From Comamonas endophytica (GTDB taxonomy: Bacteria > Pseudomonadota > Gammaproteobacteria > Burkholderiales > Burkholderiaceae_C): DNA of 64,000 nt. The notes under the pieces were generated by a model. The model was not told where the DNA came from. It searched no databases and worked only from the letters and a program-made list of their open reading frames with translations. The stretch lies in assembly GCF_023634805.2 (NCBI RefSeq), contig NZ_CP106881.1:1116001-1180000 (forward strand). The letters are read 5' to 3'. Each line of letters opens with the position of its first letter. The first letter of the stretch is position 1. Shown piece by piece: positions 16,615-26,994 of the stretch. Made by a program: the position numbers and the translations under genes.

Positions 16615-17844
16615 ATGACCACCAAGACCTCGCTGGACAAATCGAAGATCAAATTCCTGCTGCTGGAAGGCATCCACCCCAGCGCGCTGCAGCTGCTGCA
16701 CAAGGCCGGCTACACCAACGTCGAGACCATCACGGGCGCGCTGCCCAATGACGAGCTGATGCGCAAGATCGCCGACGTGCACTTCGTCGGCATCCGCTCG
16801 CGCACCCAGCTGACCGAGGAAGTGTTCCAGGCGGCGCAGAAGCTCGTCGCCGTGGGGTGCTTTTGCATCGGCACCAACCAGGTCGACCTGAACGCCGCGC
16901 GCCAGCGCGGCATCGTGGTGTTCAACGCCCCCTACTCCAACACCCGCTCGGTGGCCGAGCTGGTGCTGGGCGAAGCCATCCTGCTGCTGCGCGGCATTCC
17001 CGCGAAGAACGCGGCGGCGCACCGCGGCGGCTGGCTCAAGACGGCCGAGAACTCCTACGAGATCCGTGGCAAGACGCTGGGCATCGTCGGCCACGGCTCG
17101 ATCGGCAGCCAGCTGTCGGTGCTGGCCGAGGGCCTGGGCATGCAGGTGCAGTTCCACGACATCGTCACCAAGCTGCCGCTGGGCAACGCGCGCCAGGCGG
17201 CCTCGCTGCAGGAGCTGCTGGCGACCAGCGACATCGTCAGCCTGCACGTGCCCGAGCTGCCCTCGACGCAATGGATGATCGGCGCCGCCGAACTGGCGGC
17301 CATGAAGCCCGGAGCGATCCTGATCAACGCCTCGCGCGGCACGGTGGTGGAGATCGACGCGCTGGCCGATGCGCTCAGGTCGGGCCATCTGCTGGGCGCC
17401 GCGCTCGACGTGTTCCCCGTCGAGCCGCGCACCAACAAGGATGAATTCATCTCCCCGCTGCGCGGCCTGGACAACGTCATCCTGACCCCGCACATCGGCG
17501 GCTCGACCATGGAGGCGCAGGCCAACATCGGCCTCGAAGTCGCGGAGAAGCTGGTCAAATACAGCGACAACGGCACCTCGATCTCGGCCGTGAACTTCCC
17601 CGAGGTCGCGCTGCCGCCGCACCCCGGGCAAAAGCGCATCCTGCACGTGCACCACAACGTGCCTGGCGTGCTCTCGGCCATCAACCAGGTGTTCGCGCAG
17701 CACGGCATCAACATCGCCGGGCAGTACCTGCGCACCGACGAGAAGCTGGGCTATGTGGTGATGGACATCGGCGACACGCAGGAGCTGCCGATGGCGCAGC
17801 TGCTGGATATCGCGGGGACGATCCGCTGCCGCGTGCTGCTCTGA
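16615..17844 (+). CDS. serA: D-3-phosphoglycerate dehydrogenase
   Basis: A 409-residue enzyme that oxidises 3-phosphoglycerate to 3-phosphohydroxypyruvate, the first step of serine synthesis. It is close to the E. coli enzyme along its whole length: GCFCIGTNQVDL, the NAD motif GHGSIG, the catalytic Arg/Glu/His region (NASRGTVVEI, TPHIGGSTMEAQ) and a C-terminal ACT domain (HVHHNVPGVLSAINQVF). The ACT domain implies feedback control by serine. I chose the ATG at 16615, as upstream ATGs add non-family residues. An imperfect hairpin (about 16551-16573) sits in the leader. A strong terminator follows. Confidence 0.97.
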   Translation: MTTKTSLDKSKIKFLLLEGIHPSALQLLHKAGYTNVETITGALPNDELMRKIADVHFVGIRSRTQLTEEVFQAAQKLVAVGCFCIGTNQVDLNAARQRGIVVFNAPYSNTRSVAELVLGEAILLLRGIPAKNAAAHRGGWLKTAENSYEIRGKTLGIVGHGSIGSQLSVLAEGLGMQVQFHDIVTKLPLGNARQAASLQELLATSDIVSLHVPELPSTQWMIGAAELAAMKPGAILINASRGTVVEIDALADALRSGHLLGAALDVFPVEPRTNKDEFISPLRGLDNVILTPHIGGSTMEAQANIGLEVAEKLVKYSDNGTSISAVNFPEVALPPHPGQKRILHVHHNVPGVLSAINQVFAQHGINIAGQYLRTDEKLGYVVMDIGDTQELPMAQLLDIAGTIRCRVLL

Positions 17845-17854
17845 GCCTGAAGAC

Positions 17855-17885
17855 AAAAAAGCCAACCCCAGGGGGTTGGCTTTTT
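17855..17885. terminator. Bidirectional terminator shared by serA and the CAU tRNA
   Basis: A 9-bp stem GCCAACCCC/GGGGTTGGC (17861-17869 with 17872-17880) is flanked by six A and five T. It can stop transcription from serA on the plus strand and from the tRNA on the minus strand. Confidence 0.9.
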
Positions 17886-17889
17886 CAAC

Positions 17890-17968
<79 letters not shown>

Positions 17969-18024
17969 GCAAACCTGAAGCCAGGGACTTGAGCTGCCCT
18001 GGCAAAACCCGCTCATTGTAGACG

Positions 18025-19026
18025 CTATCGGCGATGGCTCAGCGCATTGGTCACGAGCTTCGAGGTGATGTCGACAATCTGGATCATCCTGTCGTAGTGC
18101 ATGCGCGTCGGGCCGATCACGCCCAGGGTGCCGACGACCTTGCCGTCGACCTCGTAGGGCGCGCTCACCACCGACAGCTCCTCGAAGGGCACCACATGGC
18201 TTTCGCCGCCGATGTAGATGCGCACGCCCTCGGCCTGGTTCGAGATGTCGAGCAGGCGCAGGATCTGCGTCTTTTGCTCGAAGAGGTCGAAGGCGCGGCG
18301 CAGATGGTCCATGTCGCTGGAGAAATCGCTCACGGCCAGGAGATTGCGCTCGCCGGCGATCACGACATCACCCTCCTCGCTGTGGCTTTCGGTGCCGACG
18401 TTGACGGCGGCCTGCATCAGCTGCGCGACCTCGCCGCGCAGCCGTTCGACCTCGCCCTTGAGGCGTTCGCGCACCTGTTCCATGGCCAGGCCGGCATAGT
18501 TGGCGTTGAGGAAGTTCGCCGCCTCGACCAGCTGCGCGGCGGTGTAGTCGACCTCGGTGAAGATCACGCGGTTCTGCACGTCGCCCTCGGGCGAGACGAT
18601 GATGACCAGGAAGCGCTTTTCCGACAGGCGCACGAACTCGATCTGGCGGAACACCGAGCTGCGCTTGGGCACCATCACCACGCCGACGAACTGCGACAGG
18701 TTCGACAGCAGGTGCGCGGCGTTGGCGATGACCTTCTGCGGCTGCTCGGCCGGCAGCGCGGGCGCATGCAGGCCGTCGCGCTGCACTGTCAACATGGTGT
18801 CAACGAACAGACGGTAACCTTTGGCCGTGGGAATACGGCCCGCGGAGGTGTGCGGGCTGACGATCAGGCCGAGCTCCTCGAGGTCGGCCATCACGTTGCG
18901 TATGGTTGCAGGCGACAATTCAAGGCCCGAGGCACGCGAAAGCGTACGTGAACCTATTGGCTGGCCGTCGGCGATATATCGCTCGACCAGCGCTTTGAGT
19001 AACAACTTGGCACGGTCATCGAGCAT
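18025..19026 (-). CDS. hrcA: Heat-inducible transcription repressor HrcA
   Basis: A 333-residue repressor of heat-shock chaperone genes that binds CIRCE elements. The N-terminal winged-helix part has [21 protein letters not shown] (residues about 22-42 in total), followed by the GAF-like dimerisation region with [12 protein letters not shown] and a C-terminal [15 protein letters not shown]. All are family hallmarks. No CIRCE sequence or chaperone gene is present in this window, so its targets lie elsewhere. It is transcribed divergently from nadK with only 28 nt between the start codons, so the two promoters must overlap. Confidence 0.97.
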   Translation of the reverse strand: MLDDRAKLLLKALVERYIADGQPIGSRTLSRASGLELSPATIRNVMADLEELGLIVSPHTSAGRIPTAKGYRLFVDTMLTVQRDGLHAPALPAEQPQKVIANAAHLLSNLSQFVGVVMVPKRSSVFRQIEFVRLSEKRFLVIIVSPEGDVQNRVIFTEVDYTAAQLVEAANFLNANYAGLAMEQVRERLKGEVERLRGEVAQLMQAAVNVGTESHSEEGDVVIAGERNLLAVSDFSSDMDHLRRAFDLFEQKTQILRLLDISNQAEGVRIYIGGESHVVPFEELSVVSAPYEVDGKVVGTLGVIGPTRMHYDRMIQIVDITSKLVTNALSHRR

Positions 19027-19054
19027 GTAGTGATTTTAATGATGTAATTTCAAA

Positions 19055-19954
19055 ATGACTTCTAAGTTCCGCCGCGTCGCGCTGATAGGGAAATACCAGT
19101 CGCCCGCCTCCAGCAGCGCCAGCCCCGACAGCGTCCGCCACGCCCTCCAGGATATCGCCAGCTTCGTGACCCGGCAGGGCTGCGAAGTCATCGTCGATGC
19201 GGATTCGGCCGCCAATGCCGGCATCGAGGGCTACCAATCGATGGATATCGACGGCCTGGGCACGCATTGCGACCTCGGGCTGGTCGTGGGCGGCGACGGC
19301 ACCATGCTGGGCATCAGCCGCCATCTGGCGCGCTACGGCACGCCGCTGATCGGCATCAACCAGGGGCGCCTGGGCTTCGTCACGGACATTCCGCTGGGAG
19401 ATTATCAGGCCCCCCTCACGCCCATGCTCCAGGGGGAATATGAGGAAGACCTGCGGCCCATGATCCGCGCGCGCGTCATGCGCGGCGAGCAGCTGGTGTT
19501 CGAGGCGCTGGCGATGAACGACGTCGTGGTCAACCGCGGCGGCACCTCGGGCATGGTCGAGCTGCGCGTCGAGGTCGGCGGGCATTTCGTCGCCAACCAG
19601 CGCGCCGACGGCCTGATCATCGCCACGCCCACGGGCTCGACGGCCTATGCGCTGTCGGTGGGCGGCCCGATGATGCACCCCTCGATTCCCGCCTGGGTCA
19701 TGGCGCCGATCGCGCCGCACACCTTCTCCAACCGGCCCATCGTGCTGTCGGATGCGACCGAGGTCGCCATCGAGGTGGTGGGCGGGCGCGATGTCAGCGC
19801 CAATTTCGACATGCAGTCGCTGGCCTCGCTGCTGCATGGCGACCGCATCCTGGTGACCAAGGCGGAACATTCGGTGCGCTTCCTGCACCCCAAGGGCTGG
19901 AATTACTTTGCCACCCTGCGCAAGAAACTGGGCTGGAACGAGGGGATGAATTGA
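19055..19954 (+). CDS. nadK: NAD kinase
   Basis: A 299-residue cytoplasmic enzyme that phosphorylates NAD+ to NADP+. Diagnostic motifs are GGDGTML (residues about 80-86), NDVVVNRG and [15 protein letters not shown]. The length matches the family. It leads a tight operon: recN starts 1 nt after its stop, and rapZ starts 3 nt after recN. The spacer to divergent hrcA is only 28 nt and AT-rich (TTTTAATGATGTAATTTC), so the transcript leader must be very short. Confidence 0.97.
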   Translation: MTSKFRRVALIGKYQSPASSSASPDSVRHALQDIASFVTRQGCEVIVDADSAANAGIEGYQSMDIDGLGTHCDLGLVVGGDGTMLGISRHLARYGTPLIGINQGRLGFVTDIPLGDYQAPLTPMLQGEYEEDLRPMIRARVMRGEQLVFEALAMNDVVVNRGGTSGMVELRVEVGGHFVANQRADGLIIATPTGSTAYALSVGGPMMHPSIPAWVMAPIAPHTFSNRPIVLSDATEVAIEVVGGRDVSANFDMQSLASLLHGDRILVTKAEHSVRFLHPKGWNYFATLRKKLGWNEGMN

Positions 19955-19955
19955 T

Positions 19956-21608
19956 ATGGCGCTCAAACGCATTGCACTGCGCGACTTTGTCATCGTCCAG
20001 GCGCTGGACCTGGATCTGCACGGCGGCTTCACCGCGCTGACCGGCGAGACCGGCGCCGGCAAGTCCATCCTGATCGACGCGGTGCAGCTGGCCCTGGGCG
20101 CGCGCGCCGATGCCGGCGTGGTGCGCGAAGGCGCGTCGCAGGCCGACATCTGCGCCGAATTCGAGTGCCCGGCGCGGCTCAAGCCCTGGCTCGAGGAAGG
20201 CGGTTTCGCGCTGGAGGACACGCTGCTGCTGCGCCGCGTGATCGACGCGCAGGGCCGCAGCCGCGCCTGGATCAACGGCGCGCCCGCCACCGCCACGCAG
20301 CTGCGCACCGTGGGCGAGCAGCTGCTCGACATCCACGGCCAGCATGCCTGGCAAAGCCTCACGCGGCCCGACGCGGCGCGCGAGCTGCTCGATGCCTACG
20401 CCGGCCTGCAGACCCAGCCGCTGCGCAAGCTCTGGAGCGAGTGGCGCGGCGCGCGCCAGGCGCTCGAACATGCGATTGCCGCGCAGGACAGCCTGCAGCG
20501 CGAACGCGAGCGGCTGCAGTGGCAGCTCGGCGAAGTCGAGAAGCTCGACCCGGGCGAGGACGAGTGGGAGGAGCTCAACGCCCAGCACACGCGGCTGTCG
20601 CATGCGCAGGCGCTGCTGGATACGGCGCAGAGCGCGCTGTTCGCCATCGAGGACGACGAGGCCGGCGGCCTGGCGGCGCTGACGCGCGCCCATGGCGAGC
20701 TGCAGTACCAGGAACATCTGGACGCGGAATTCAAGGAGATCGCCGAAGTGCTGGCCTCGGGCCTGGCGCAGATCGGCGATGCGCGCCATTCACTGCAGTC
20801 CTATCTGCGCCGCACCGAGCTCGATCCCGAACGCCTGGCCGAACTCGACACCCGCCTGTCGCTGTGGATGCAGCTTGCGCGCCGCTACAAGCGCCCGCCG
20901 GCCGAGCTGCCGCAGCTGTATGCGGGCTGGCAGGAGGAGCTGCGCCAGCTCGATGCGGTCGTGGATATCGAAGGGCTGCGCGCCCGGGCCGATGCCGCCC
21001 AGGCGCAGTACGAGCAGGCCGCGCGCGCCCTGTCGCAGCAGCGCGCCAAGGCCGTGCCGAAGCTCGCGCGCGCCATCACCCAGGCCATGCAGGGGCTGGG
21101 CATGGAGGGCGGGCGCTTCGAGGTCGCGCAGACCGTGGCCGAGGAACCGGGCCCGCACGGCATCGATGCGCTGGCCTTCCTGGTGGCCGGCCATCCGGGC
21201 GCGAGCCCCAAGCCCATCGGCAAGGTGGCCTCGGGCGGCGAGCTGTCGCGCATCTCGCTGGCCATTGCCGTGACGACCAGCGAACTGGGCGAAGCCTCGA
21301 CGCTGATCTTCGACGAGGTGGATTCGGGCGTGGGCGGCGCGGTGGCCGAAACCGTGGGCCGGCTGATGCACAGGCTGGGCCAGGACCGGCAGGTGCTGGC
21401 CGTGACCCACCTGCCCCAGGTCGCGGCCTGCGCCGACCACCATCTGGTGGTGGCCAAGCGGCGCGACAAGCAGGCCACCACCAGCACCGTCATGGCGCTG
21501 GCCCAGGACACGCGTGTGGCCGAGGTGGCGCGCATGCTCGGCGGCGAGCGCCTGTCCGAAACCACCATGGCGCACGCGCGCGAAATGCTCCAGCAGGCCA
21601 GGGGTTGA
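19956..21608 (+). CDS. recN: DNA repair protein RecN
   Basis: A 550-residue SMC-like ATPase for double-strand break repair. The Walker A motif GETGAGKS is near residues 29-36. A long coiled-coil middle has many Glu/Arg/Gln heptads. The C-terminal ABC signature SGGELSRIS is followed by Walker B LIFDEVDSGVGG. RecN is a classic SOS gene, but here it sits inside the nadK-recN-rapZ operon with a 1-nt gap and no LexA box visible near its start. Expression may therefore depend mainly on the nadK promoter. The length is normal for the family. Confidence 0.97.
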   Translation: MALKRIALRDFVIVQALDLDLHGGFTALTGETGAGKSILIDAVQLALGARADAGVVREGASQADICAEFECPARLKPWLEEGGFALEDTLLLRRVIDAQGRSRAWINGAPATATQLRTVGEQLLDIHGQHAWQSLTRPDAARELLDAYAGLQTQPLRKLWSEWRGARQALEHAIAAQDSLQRERERLQWQLGEVEKLDPGEDEWEELNAQHTRLSHAQALLDTAQSALFAIEDDEAGGLAALTRAHGELQYQEHLDAEFKEIAEVLASGLAQIGDARHSLQSYLRRTELDPERLAELDTRLSLWMQLARRYKRPPAELPQLYAGWQEELRQLDAVVDIEGLRARADAAQAQYEQAARALSQQRAKAVPKLARAITQAMQGLGMEGGRFEVAQTVAEEPGPHGIDALAFLVAGHPGASPKPIGKVASGGELSRISLAIAVTTSELGEASTLIFDEVDSGVGGAVAETVGRLMHRLGQDRQVLAVTHLPQVAACADHHLVVAKRRDKQATTSTVMALAQDTRVAEVARMLGGERLSETTMAHAREMLQQARG

Positions 21609-21611
21609 CGC

Positions 21612-22493
21612 ATGGGACTCGAGATCGTGTTGGTCACCGGCATGTCCGGTTCCGGAAAATCCGTGGCGCTGCATGCGCTGGAAGATGCCGGCTACTACTG
21701 CGTCGACAACCTGCCGCCCGAGCTGCTGGCCTCGTTCGTGGAACTCGAGCACACGCACCACGGCAACCGCGTGGCCATTGCCATCGACGCGCGCAGCGCC
21801 ACCGGCCTGCCCCGGCTGCCCGCGCAGCTGGCCGCGCTGCGCGAGCAGGGCGTGCTGGTGCAGTCGCTGTTTCTCGATGCCACCACCAGCACGCTGGCGC
21901 GGCGCTTTTCCGAGACCCGCAGGCGCCATCCGCTGTCGAGCGACGAACTGCAGCAGGGCCGCCGCGCGCTGATGCAGACCATCGGATGGGAGCGCGAGCT
22001 GCTGGCCGGCCTGCGCGAGCAGTCGGAGGTCATCGATACCAGCCACCTGCGGCCCTCGCAGCTGCAAAGCTACGTCAAGAGCCTGCTGACCTTGCCGCGC
22101 GGGCAAATGACGCTGGTGTTCCAGTCCTTCGGCTTCAAGCACGGCATTCCGGCGGACTGCGACTATCTGTTCGACGTGCGCATGCTGCCCAACCCCTACT
22201 ACGACACCGATCTGCGCCCCTTTTCCGGCAAGGACGCGCAGGTGCAGGCCTTCCTGCGCCAGCAGCCCGAGGTGCTGGAGATGCAGCGGCAGATCGTGCA
22301 GTTCTTCGAGCACTGGCTGCCGCTGCTGGAGCAGAACCACCGCAGCTATGTGACGGTGTCCATCGGCTGCACGGGCGGACAGCACCGTTCGGTGTATCTG
22401 GTGGAGCAGCTGGCGGCGCACTTCGGCACGGATTGGCCTACGTTGACAAGGCACCGAGAGCTGGATGGACGCACGGCTGCGGCGGAGATCTGA
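21612..22493 (+). CDS. rapZ: RNase adapter protein RapZ
   Basis: A 293-residue nucleotide-binding protein. Walker A is GMSGSGKSV near residue 10, followed by family-typical [15 protein letters not shown] and, near the end, [14 protein letters not shown]. In enteric bacteria RapZ guides RNase E to a small RNA that controls glucosamine-6-phosphate synthase. Outside them its role is less clear, and in many betaproteobacteria it lies near PTS or cell-envelope genes. Here it is third in the nadK-recN-rapZ operon. A copy of the dispersed repeat follows its stop. Confidence 0.95.
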   Translation: MGLEIVLVTGMSGSGKSVALHALEDAGYYCVDNLPPELLASFVELEHTHHGNRVAIAIDARSATGLPRLPAQLAALREQGVLVQSLFLDATTSTLARRFSETRRRHPLSSDELQQGRRALMQTIGWERELLAGLREQSEVIDTSHLRPSQLQSYVKSLLTLPRGQMTLVFQSFGFKHGIPADCDYLFDVRMLPNPYYDTDLRPFSGKDAQVQAFLRQQPEVLEMQRQIVQFFEHWLPLLEQNHRSYVTVSIGCTGGQHRSVYLVEQLAAHFGTDWPTLTRHRELDGRTAAAEI

Positions 22494-22512
22494 TTTTCGT
22501 TGAGCGCGCTTG

Positions 22513-22602
22513 CCACCCGTCCATGGTTCGACAGGCTCACCACGAACGGTTTTTCCGTTCGCCCTGGGCAGCTCCATCGAAGGATGGACGTCCTGTCCTC
22601 GG
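22513..22602. repeat. Dispersed inverted-repeat element, copy R2
   Basis: A left arm with GTTCGACAGGCTCACCACGAACGG faces a right arm with CCGTTCGCCCTGGG and GATGGACGTCCTGTCC. The right arm has a short insertion between its CGAAGG end and the GGGC core. It sits between the convergent rapZ and mutY genes. Confidence 0.8.
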
Positions 22603-22611
22603 AGAAACCGC

Positions 22612-23700
22612 CTACCTTCCCCCGTCCAGCAACTTCCTCACCGGCGCCGGCAACCCCATCGCCTCCCACTGCGCCCGCGTATACCAATCATCTGCCGCGG
22701 GTTCAGCCGCCTCGACCCGCGCGATCACCGGGTGCAGATGCAGATCCCGATGGGTGAGCACATGCACGAACGCATCCTGGTGCTCGAGCTCCACTGCGCC
22801 CGGCCAGCGCGCCTGCACAGCGGCTTCCAGCGCCGCAGCGTCCTCGAACACCGCCGGAGCGTAGAGCCCCGCCCAGATGCCGGTGGACGGGCGCTTGCCC
22901 AGGCGGATGCGCCCTTCGCGGTCCTGCGCGATCAGCAGCCACCAGGCCTGGGAACTGCGCTTGAGCTTGCGCGTGCGCACCGGGTAGTCCTCGGGGTTGC
23001 CGGCGCGCGAGGCGCGGCACTGGCTCTGCAGCGGGCACAGCAGGCAGGCCGGCTTGCGCGGCAGGCACAGGCTCGCGCCCAGGTCCATCATGCCCTGGGT
23101 GTAGCGCGGCATCGCGTCCTGCAGATCGAGCTCCCGCGGATCGGGACACAGGTCGGTCGCCAGATCCCAGAGCTCCCGCTCGTTGCGCGCCACGGCGAGA
23201 TCGCCATCGAAGGCCAGCACGCGCGTGAGCACGCGCCGCACGTTGGCATCGAGAATGGGCACGCGCTGCGAGAAGCAGAAGGCCGCGATGGCGCCCGCGG
23301 TCGAGCGGCCGATGCCGGGCAGCGTCGCCAGCTGCTCGGCGGTCTCGGGAAAGCGCCCGCCATGCAGCGCCATCACTGCCTGCGCGCATTTGTGCAGGTT
23401 GCGCGCGCGGCTGTAGTAGCCCAGGCCGCTCCACAGCGCCAGCACCGCGTCCTCGGGCGCGGCCGCGAGGCTGGCCACGTCGGGGAACTGCGCCAGGAAG
23501 CGCGGGTAGTAGCCCAGCACCGTCGCCACCTGGGTCTGCTGCAGCATGATCTCCGAAAGCCAGACCCGGTAGGGGTCGCGCGTCTGCTGCCAGGGCAGGT
23601 GGTTGCGGCCATGCGAGGCCTGCCACTGCACGACGGCAGCGGCGATGGAGGAATTCGTCAAGATCTGATTACCGGTAGGAAGGCCGCCAAATGGCGCCAC
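22612..23700 (-). CDS. mutY: A/G-specific adenine glycosylase
   Basis: A 362-residue base-excision repair enzyme that removes adenine opposite 8-oxoguanine. The helix-hairpin-helix LPGIGRSTAGAI with catalytic Asp in VPILDANVRR is followed by the [4Fe-4S] cysteines CLPRKPACLLCPLQSQC (C-x6-C-x2-C-x5-C). The C-terminal third is the Nudix-like 8-oxoG recognition domain. The outermost start is GTG at 23700; a TTG 13 codons in is also possible, and neither has a strong ribosome site. mutM, which excises 8-oxoguanine itself, lies 24 nt upstream on the same strand, so the two parts of the GO repair system are probably cotranscribed. Confidence 0.96.
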   Translation of the reverse strand: MAPFGGLPTGNQILTNSSIAAAVVQWQASHGRNHLPWQQTRDPYRVWLSEIMLQQTQVATVLGYYPRFLAQFPDVASLAAAPEDAVLALWSGLGYYSRARNLHKCAQAVMALHGGRFPETAEQLATLPGIGRSTAGAIAAFCFSQRVPILDANVRRVLTRVLAFDGDLAVARNERELWDLATDLCPDPRELDLQDAMPRYTQGMMDLGASLCLPRKPACLLCPLQSQCRASRAGNPEDYPVRTRKLKRSSQAWWLLIAQDREGRIRLGKRPSTGIWAGLYAPAVFEDAAALEAAVQARWPGAVELEHQDAFVHVLTHRDLHLHPVIARVEAAEPAADDWYTRAQWEAMGLPAPVRKLLDGGR

Positions 23701-23724
23701 GCAAAATTATCGCCGCCGCCTGCC

Positions 23725-24546
23725 TCAGGGCCGCTGGCAATGGCTGCAATAGAAGGTGCTGCGCTGCCCCTGGCGCAGCATGCGCAGCGGTGCCGCGCAG
23801 CGCGTGCAGGGCAGGCCTTCGCGGTCATAGACCTGGGCCTGCAGCTGGAAATGCCCGGGCATGCCATCGGCGTTGGAGAAATCCCTGAGCGTGGTGCCGC
23901 CCTGCGCCACCGCCCTGGCCAGCACCTCGCGGATGGCCTGGTGCAGCCGCTGCGCGCGCCGTGGCCCGATGCTGTTGGCCGGGGCCAGCGGCGAGATGCG
24001 CGCCAGGAACAGCACCTCGGAAGCGTAGATGTTGCCCACCCCCACCACCAGCTTGCCGCCCAGCAGCAGCTGCTTGATCGGCATGCGGCTGGCCTGCAGT
24101 CCGGCGTGGAACGCCTGCGCCGCGAATGCGTCTTCCAGCGGCTCCATGCCCAGGCCGCCCAGCAGCTTGCGCGCCACCGGGTCGCCCTCGCCCCCGGCAA
24201 AGACCACGGCGCCGAAGCGGCGTGGATCGTGCAGCCGCAGCGTGCCCAGCGTGGTCACCAGATCGAAATGGTCGTGCGTGCCCGGCGCAGCCAGGGTGTC
24301 GGTGGGCGCGAAGCGCAGGCTCCCCGACATGCCCAGATGCAGCAGCAGCAGGCCTTCGTTCAAATCAACCAGCAGGTATTTGCCGCGGCGGCGCACGCCC
24401 AGCACCTCGCGCCCCACGAGCGCCTCGGGCGCGATGCCCAGCGGCCAGCGCAGCGGCTTGCCCAGGCGCGCGTCCACGATGCGCGCGCCCGCGATCGAGG
24501 CGGCAAACGAGCGGCGCGTGACTTCAACTTCGGGTAATTCGGGCAT
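23725..24546 (-). CDS. mutM: Formamidopyrimidine-DNA glycosylase
   Basis: A 273-residue bifunctional glycosylase/AP lyase that removes 8-oxoguanine and related lesions. It begins PELPEVEVT, so after Met removal Pro1 and Glu2 are the catalytic residues. The lyase Lys region KYLLVDL and the C-terminal zinc finger CTRCAAPL...YCSHCQRP are intact. The ATG at 24546 is fixed by the requirement for Pro after Met and by GGAG upstream. It is followed by mutY on the same strand and diverges from the TPR-lolB-ispE cluster. Confidence 0.97.
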   Translation of the reverse strand: MPELPEVEVTRRSFAASIAGARIVDARLGKPLRWPLGIAPEALVGREVLGVRRRGKYLLVDLNEGLLLLHLGMSGSLRFAPTDTLAAPGTHDHFDLVTTLGTLRLHDPRRFGAVVFAGGEGDPVARKLLGGLGMEPLEDAFAAQAFHAGLQASRMPIKQLLLGGKLVVGVGNIYASEVLFLARISPLAPANSIGPRRAQRLHQAIREVLARAVAQGGTTLRDFSNADGMPGHFQLQAQVYDREGLPCTRCAAPLRMLRQGQRSTFYCSHCQRP

Positions 24547-24680
24547 GGCACTCCTGCGTGAATGGGCCTGGCGCGCGCCCGGCGGCAGCGCGGCGTGTCC
24601 TGCAGATGAGGCGCTTTTGCAGCAATGCAAGCAGCCTTCCGTCCGCTTGCGCAGCCACCCGGTTCGATTATTATGGTTCG

Positions 24681-26459
24681 ATGGTTCAACCTCTACGCCC
24701 ACGGGCCCTGGCGCTGGCCGCCACACTGGCGGCACTGGCCGCCGCTCCTGCAACTGCCTGGAGCCAGGCCGAGCCCCTGCCTGCCAGCGGCGGCACGCTG
24801 GCGCCGGCCGAGAACGACCCCGACGAGACCGCGGCGTTCAACGCCGGGCTGTTCTACGAAGTCCTGGTCGGAGAAATGGCGGCCGGCGTCGGCGACCCGG
24901 GCAGCGGCCAGCAGCTGATGCTCAACGCCGCGCGCCAGAGCCGCAACCCCCAGCTGTACCGCCGCGCCACCGAGATGGCGCTGCAGGCGCGCGCCGGCAA
25001 CCAGGCGCTGCTGGCGGCCCAGGCCTGGCGCGAGGCCTTTCCCGAGTCGCGCAACGCCAACCGCTACGTATTGCAGATCCTGGTGGCGCTCAACCGCGTT
25101 GCCGACACCCTGCCCTACCTGCGCCAGGAAATCGACTCCACGCCCGCGCCAAGCAAGCCCGTGACCTTCCTGTCGATCACGCAGCTCTACAGCCGCGTCA
25201 CCGACAAGGCGCTGGCGGCGCAGATCGTCGAGCAGGCGCTGCAGGGCCAGCTGGCCGACCCCGCCGCCGGCCCGTCGGCCTATGCCGCGATCGGCCACAT
25301 GCAACTGGTTGCGGGCAACCCCGCCGCCGCGCTGCAGGCCGTCCAAAAGGCCGAAGCCCTGTCCCCGGGCAATGGCGCGGCCGCGCTGCTGGCGCTGGAG
25401 CTGCTGGAAAACGGCCAGCGCGAGGCCGAACCGCTGGTCGCGCGCTATGTGGAGCAGCAGCGCGGCGCCGACATGCGCATGGCCTATGCGCGCGTGCTGC
25501 TGGGCCAGGACCGGCTCGAGCCGGCCGAGACGCAGCTCCTGGCCATCACGCGCGAGACCCCCGATTACGCCGATGCCTGGTTCACTCTGGCGCGGCTGCA
25601 GGCGCAGACCCAGCGCTGGCCCGAGGCCGAGGCCTCGCTGCAGCGTTTCGACGCGCTGGTGCCGCAGCTGCCCAATGCCGGCAGCCAGCGCAGCGCGCGC
25701 ACCGAGTCGGCGCTGCTGCATGCGCTGATCGCGCAGAAGCAGGGCCGCTTCGCCCCCGCGCTGGAGTGGCTGGGCCGCATCGAGAACGGCACCGAGCTGC
25801 TGAACGTGCAGGTGCGCCGCGCCTCGATCCTGGCCCAGCAGGGCCAGCTCGAGCAGGCGCGTGCGGCCATCCAGGCGGTGCCCGCCAGCACCCCGCAGCA
25901 GCAGCGCCTGCGCCAGCAGGCCGAGGTGCAGGTGGTGCGCGAGGCCGATCAGCCGGCGCTGGCCTACGCGCTGCAGTCGCAGCTGCAGCAGCAGTTCCCG
26001 CAGGACAACGAGATTGCCTACGACACCGCGATCCTGGCCGAGAAGGTCGGCCGCTTCGAGGAAATGGAAAGCCTGCTGCGCGCGATCATCGCGCGCGACC
26101 CGGGCTTCCACCACGCCTACAATGCGCTGGGCTTTTCCTTCGCCGAGCGCGGCGTGCGCCTGGACGAGGCGCGCGCGCTGATCACCAGGGCGCTGGAAGC
26201 CACGCCGAACGATCCCTTCATCATCGACAGCCTGGCCTGGACGGAATTCCGCAGCGGCAACACGGCCATGGCCCAGTCCCTGCTGGAGAAAGCCTATGCG
26301 CTGCGGCCCGACGCCGAGATCGCGGCGCACCTGGGCGAGGTGCTGTGGAGCACCGGCCAGCGGCGCCAGGCGCGCGAGGTCTGGCAGAAGGGCCTGCAGC
26401 TCAATGCCGACAACGATACGTTGCGCGAGACCCTGCAGCGCCTGGGCGTCAAGCCATGA
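24681..26459 (+). CDS. Tetratricopeptide repeat protein, exported
   Basis: A 592-residue protein with an N-terminal signal sequence ([19 protein letters not shown]). The rest is almost wholly helical, Ala/Gln/Leu-rich and divided into TPR-like units; the clearest are around residues 330-400 and 480-560 ([21 protein letters not shown]). Such proteins are scaffolds and have no catalysis of their own. It is conserved upstream of lolB in betaproteobacteria, which suggests a role in the periplasm or at the outer membrane. I place the start at the ATG at 24681 just before the signal sequence. Its stop overlaps the lolB start (ATGA). Confidence 0.9.
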   Translation: MVQPLRPRALALAATLAALAAAPATAWSQAEPLPASGGTLAPAENDPDETAAFNAGLFYEVLVGEMAAGVGDPGSGQQLMLNAARQSRNPQLYRRATEMALQARAGNQALLAAQAWREAFPESRNANRYVLQILVALNRVADTLPYLRQEIDSTPAPSKPVTFLSITQLYSRVTDKALAAQIVEQALQGQLADPAAGPSAYAAIGHMQLVAGNPAAALQAVQKAEALSPGNGAAALLALELLENGQREAEPLVARYVEQQRGADMRMAYARVLLGQDRLEPAETQLLAITRETPDYADAWFTLARLQAQTQRWPEAEASLQRFDALVPQLPNAGSQRSARTESALLHALIAQKQGRFAPALEWLGRIENGTELLNVQVRRASILAQQGQLEQARAAIQAVPASTPQQQRLRQQAEVQVVREADQPALAYALQSQLQQQFPQDNEIAYDTAILAEKVGRFEEMESLLRAIIARDPGFHHAYNALGFSFAERGVRLDEARALITRALEATPNDPFIIDSLAWTEFRSGNTAMAQSLLEKAYALRPDAEIAAHLGEVLWSTGQRRQAREVWQKGLQLNADNDTLRETLQRLGVKP

Positions 26460-26968
26460 GGGCGCCGACGCGCCGCCGCGCGCTGCTGCTGGCGGCCGCG
26501 ACCCTGGGCCTGGCGGGCTGCGCCCAGCCGCGTCTGCGGCCGGAGCCAGGCGTCTCGGGCACTGCCGCGGGCTCCTGGAGCGGCAGGCTGGCGCTGCAGG
26601 TGCATGACGAGCAGGCCGAGGAGCAGTCCTTCAGTGCCTCCTTCGAGCTCCAGGGCACGCAGCGCGAAGGGCAGCTGGTGCTGCTGAGCCCCTTTGGCGC
26701 GGTGCTGGCCGAGCTGCAGTGGAGCCCCGCGGGCGCGCAGCTGCGCCAGGGCGGGCAGCTGCGCGAATCGCCTTCGCTTGGCGTCCTGGTGCAAGACACG
26801 CTGGGCACGGCGCTGCCGCTGGGCGCGCTGTTTGCTTGGCTGGCGGGCGAGCAGGCTGCGGTGCCGGGCTGGCAGGCCGATCTCACGCAACTGGCCGAAG
26901 GCCGCCTGCGCGCCGAGCGCACCGACCCGCTGCCGCGCGCCACGCTGCGCGTCGTGCTCGACCGCTGA
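26456..26968 (+). CDS. lolB: Outer-membrane lipoprotein LolB
   Basis: A 170-residue lipoprotein that receives lipoproteins from LolA and inserts them into the outer membrane. The signal peptide ends in lipobox LAGC (Cys at about residue 22). The mature part has the beta-rich LolB pattern SWSGRLALQVHDEQAE and GQLVLLSPFGAVLAELQWS. The start ATG overlaps the stop of the TPR gene by 4 nt, indicating translational coupling. ispE follows after 26 nt. It is shorter than E. coli LolB (about 207 residues), but the order lolB-ispE-prs is the one expected. Confidence 0.9.
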   Translation: MRAPTRRRALLLAAATLGLAGCAQPRLRPEPGVSGTAAGSWSGRLALQVHDEQAEEQSFSASFELQGTQREGQLVLLSPFGAVLAELQWSPAGAQLRQGGQLRESPSLGVLVQDTLGTALPLGALFAWLAGEQAAVPGWQADLTQLAEGRLRAERTDPLPRATLRVVLDR

Positions 26969-26994
26969 ATTCCTTTCCTCTCTCGTTCTTTTCC

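Noticed and set aside
19027..19960. LexA box controlling recN
   Set aside because: No CTGT-N8-ACAG is seen in the hrcA-nadK spacer or at the recN start, although recN is SOS-controlled in many bacteria.
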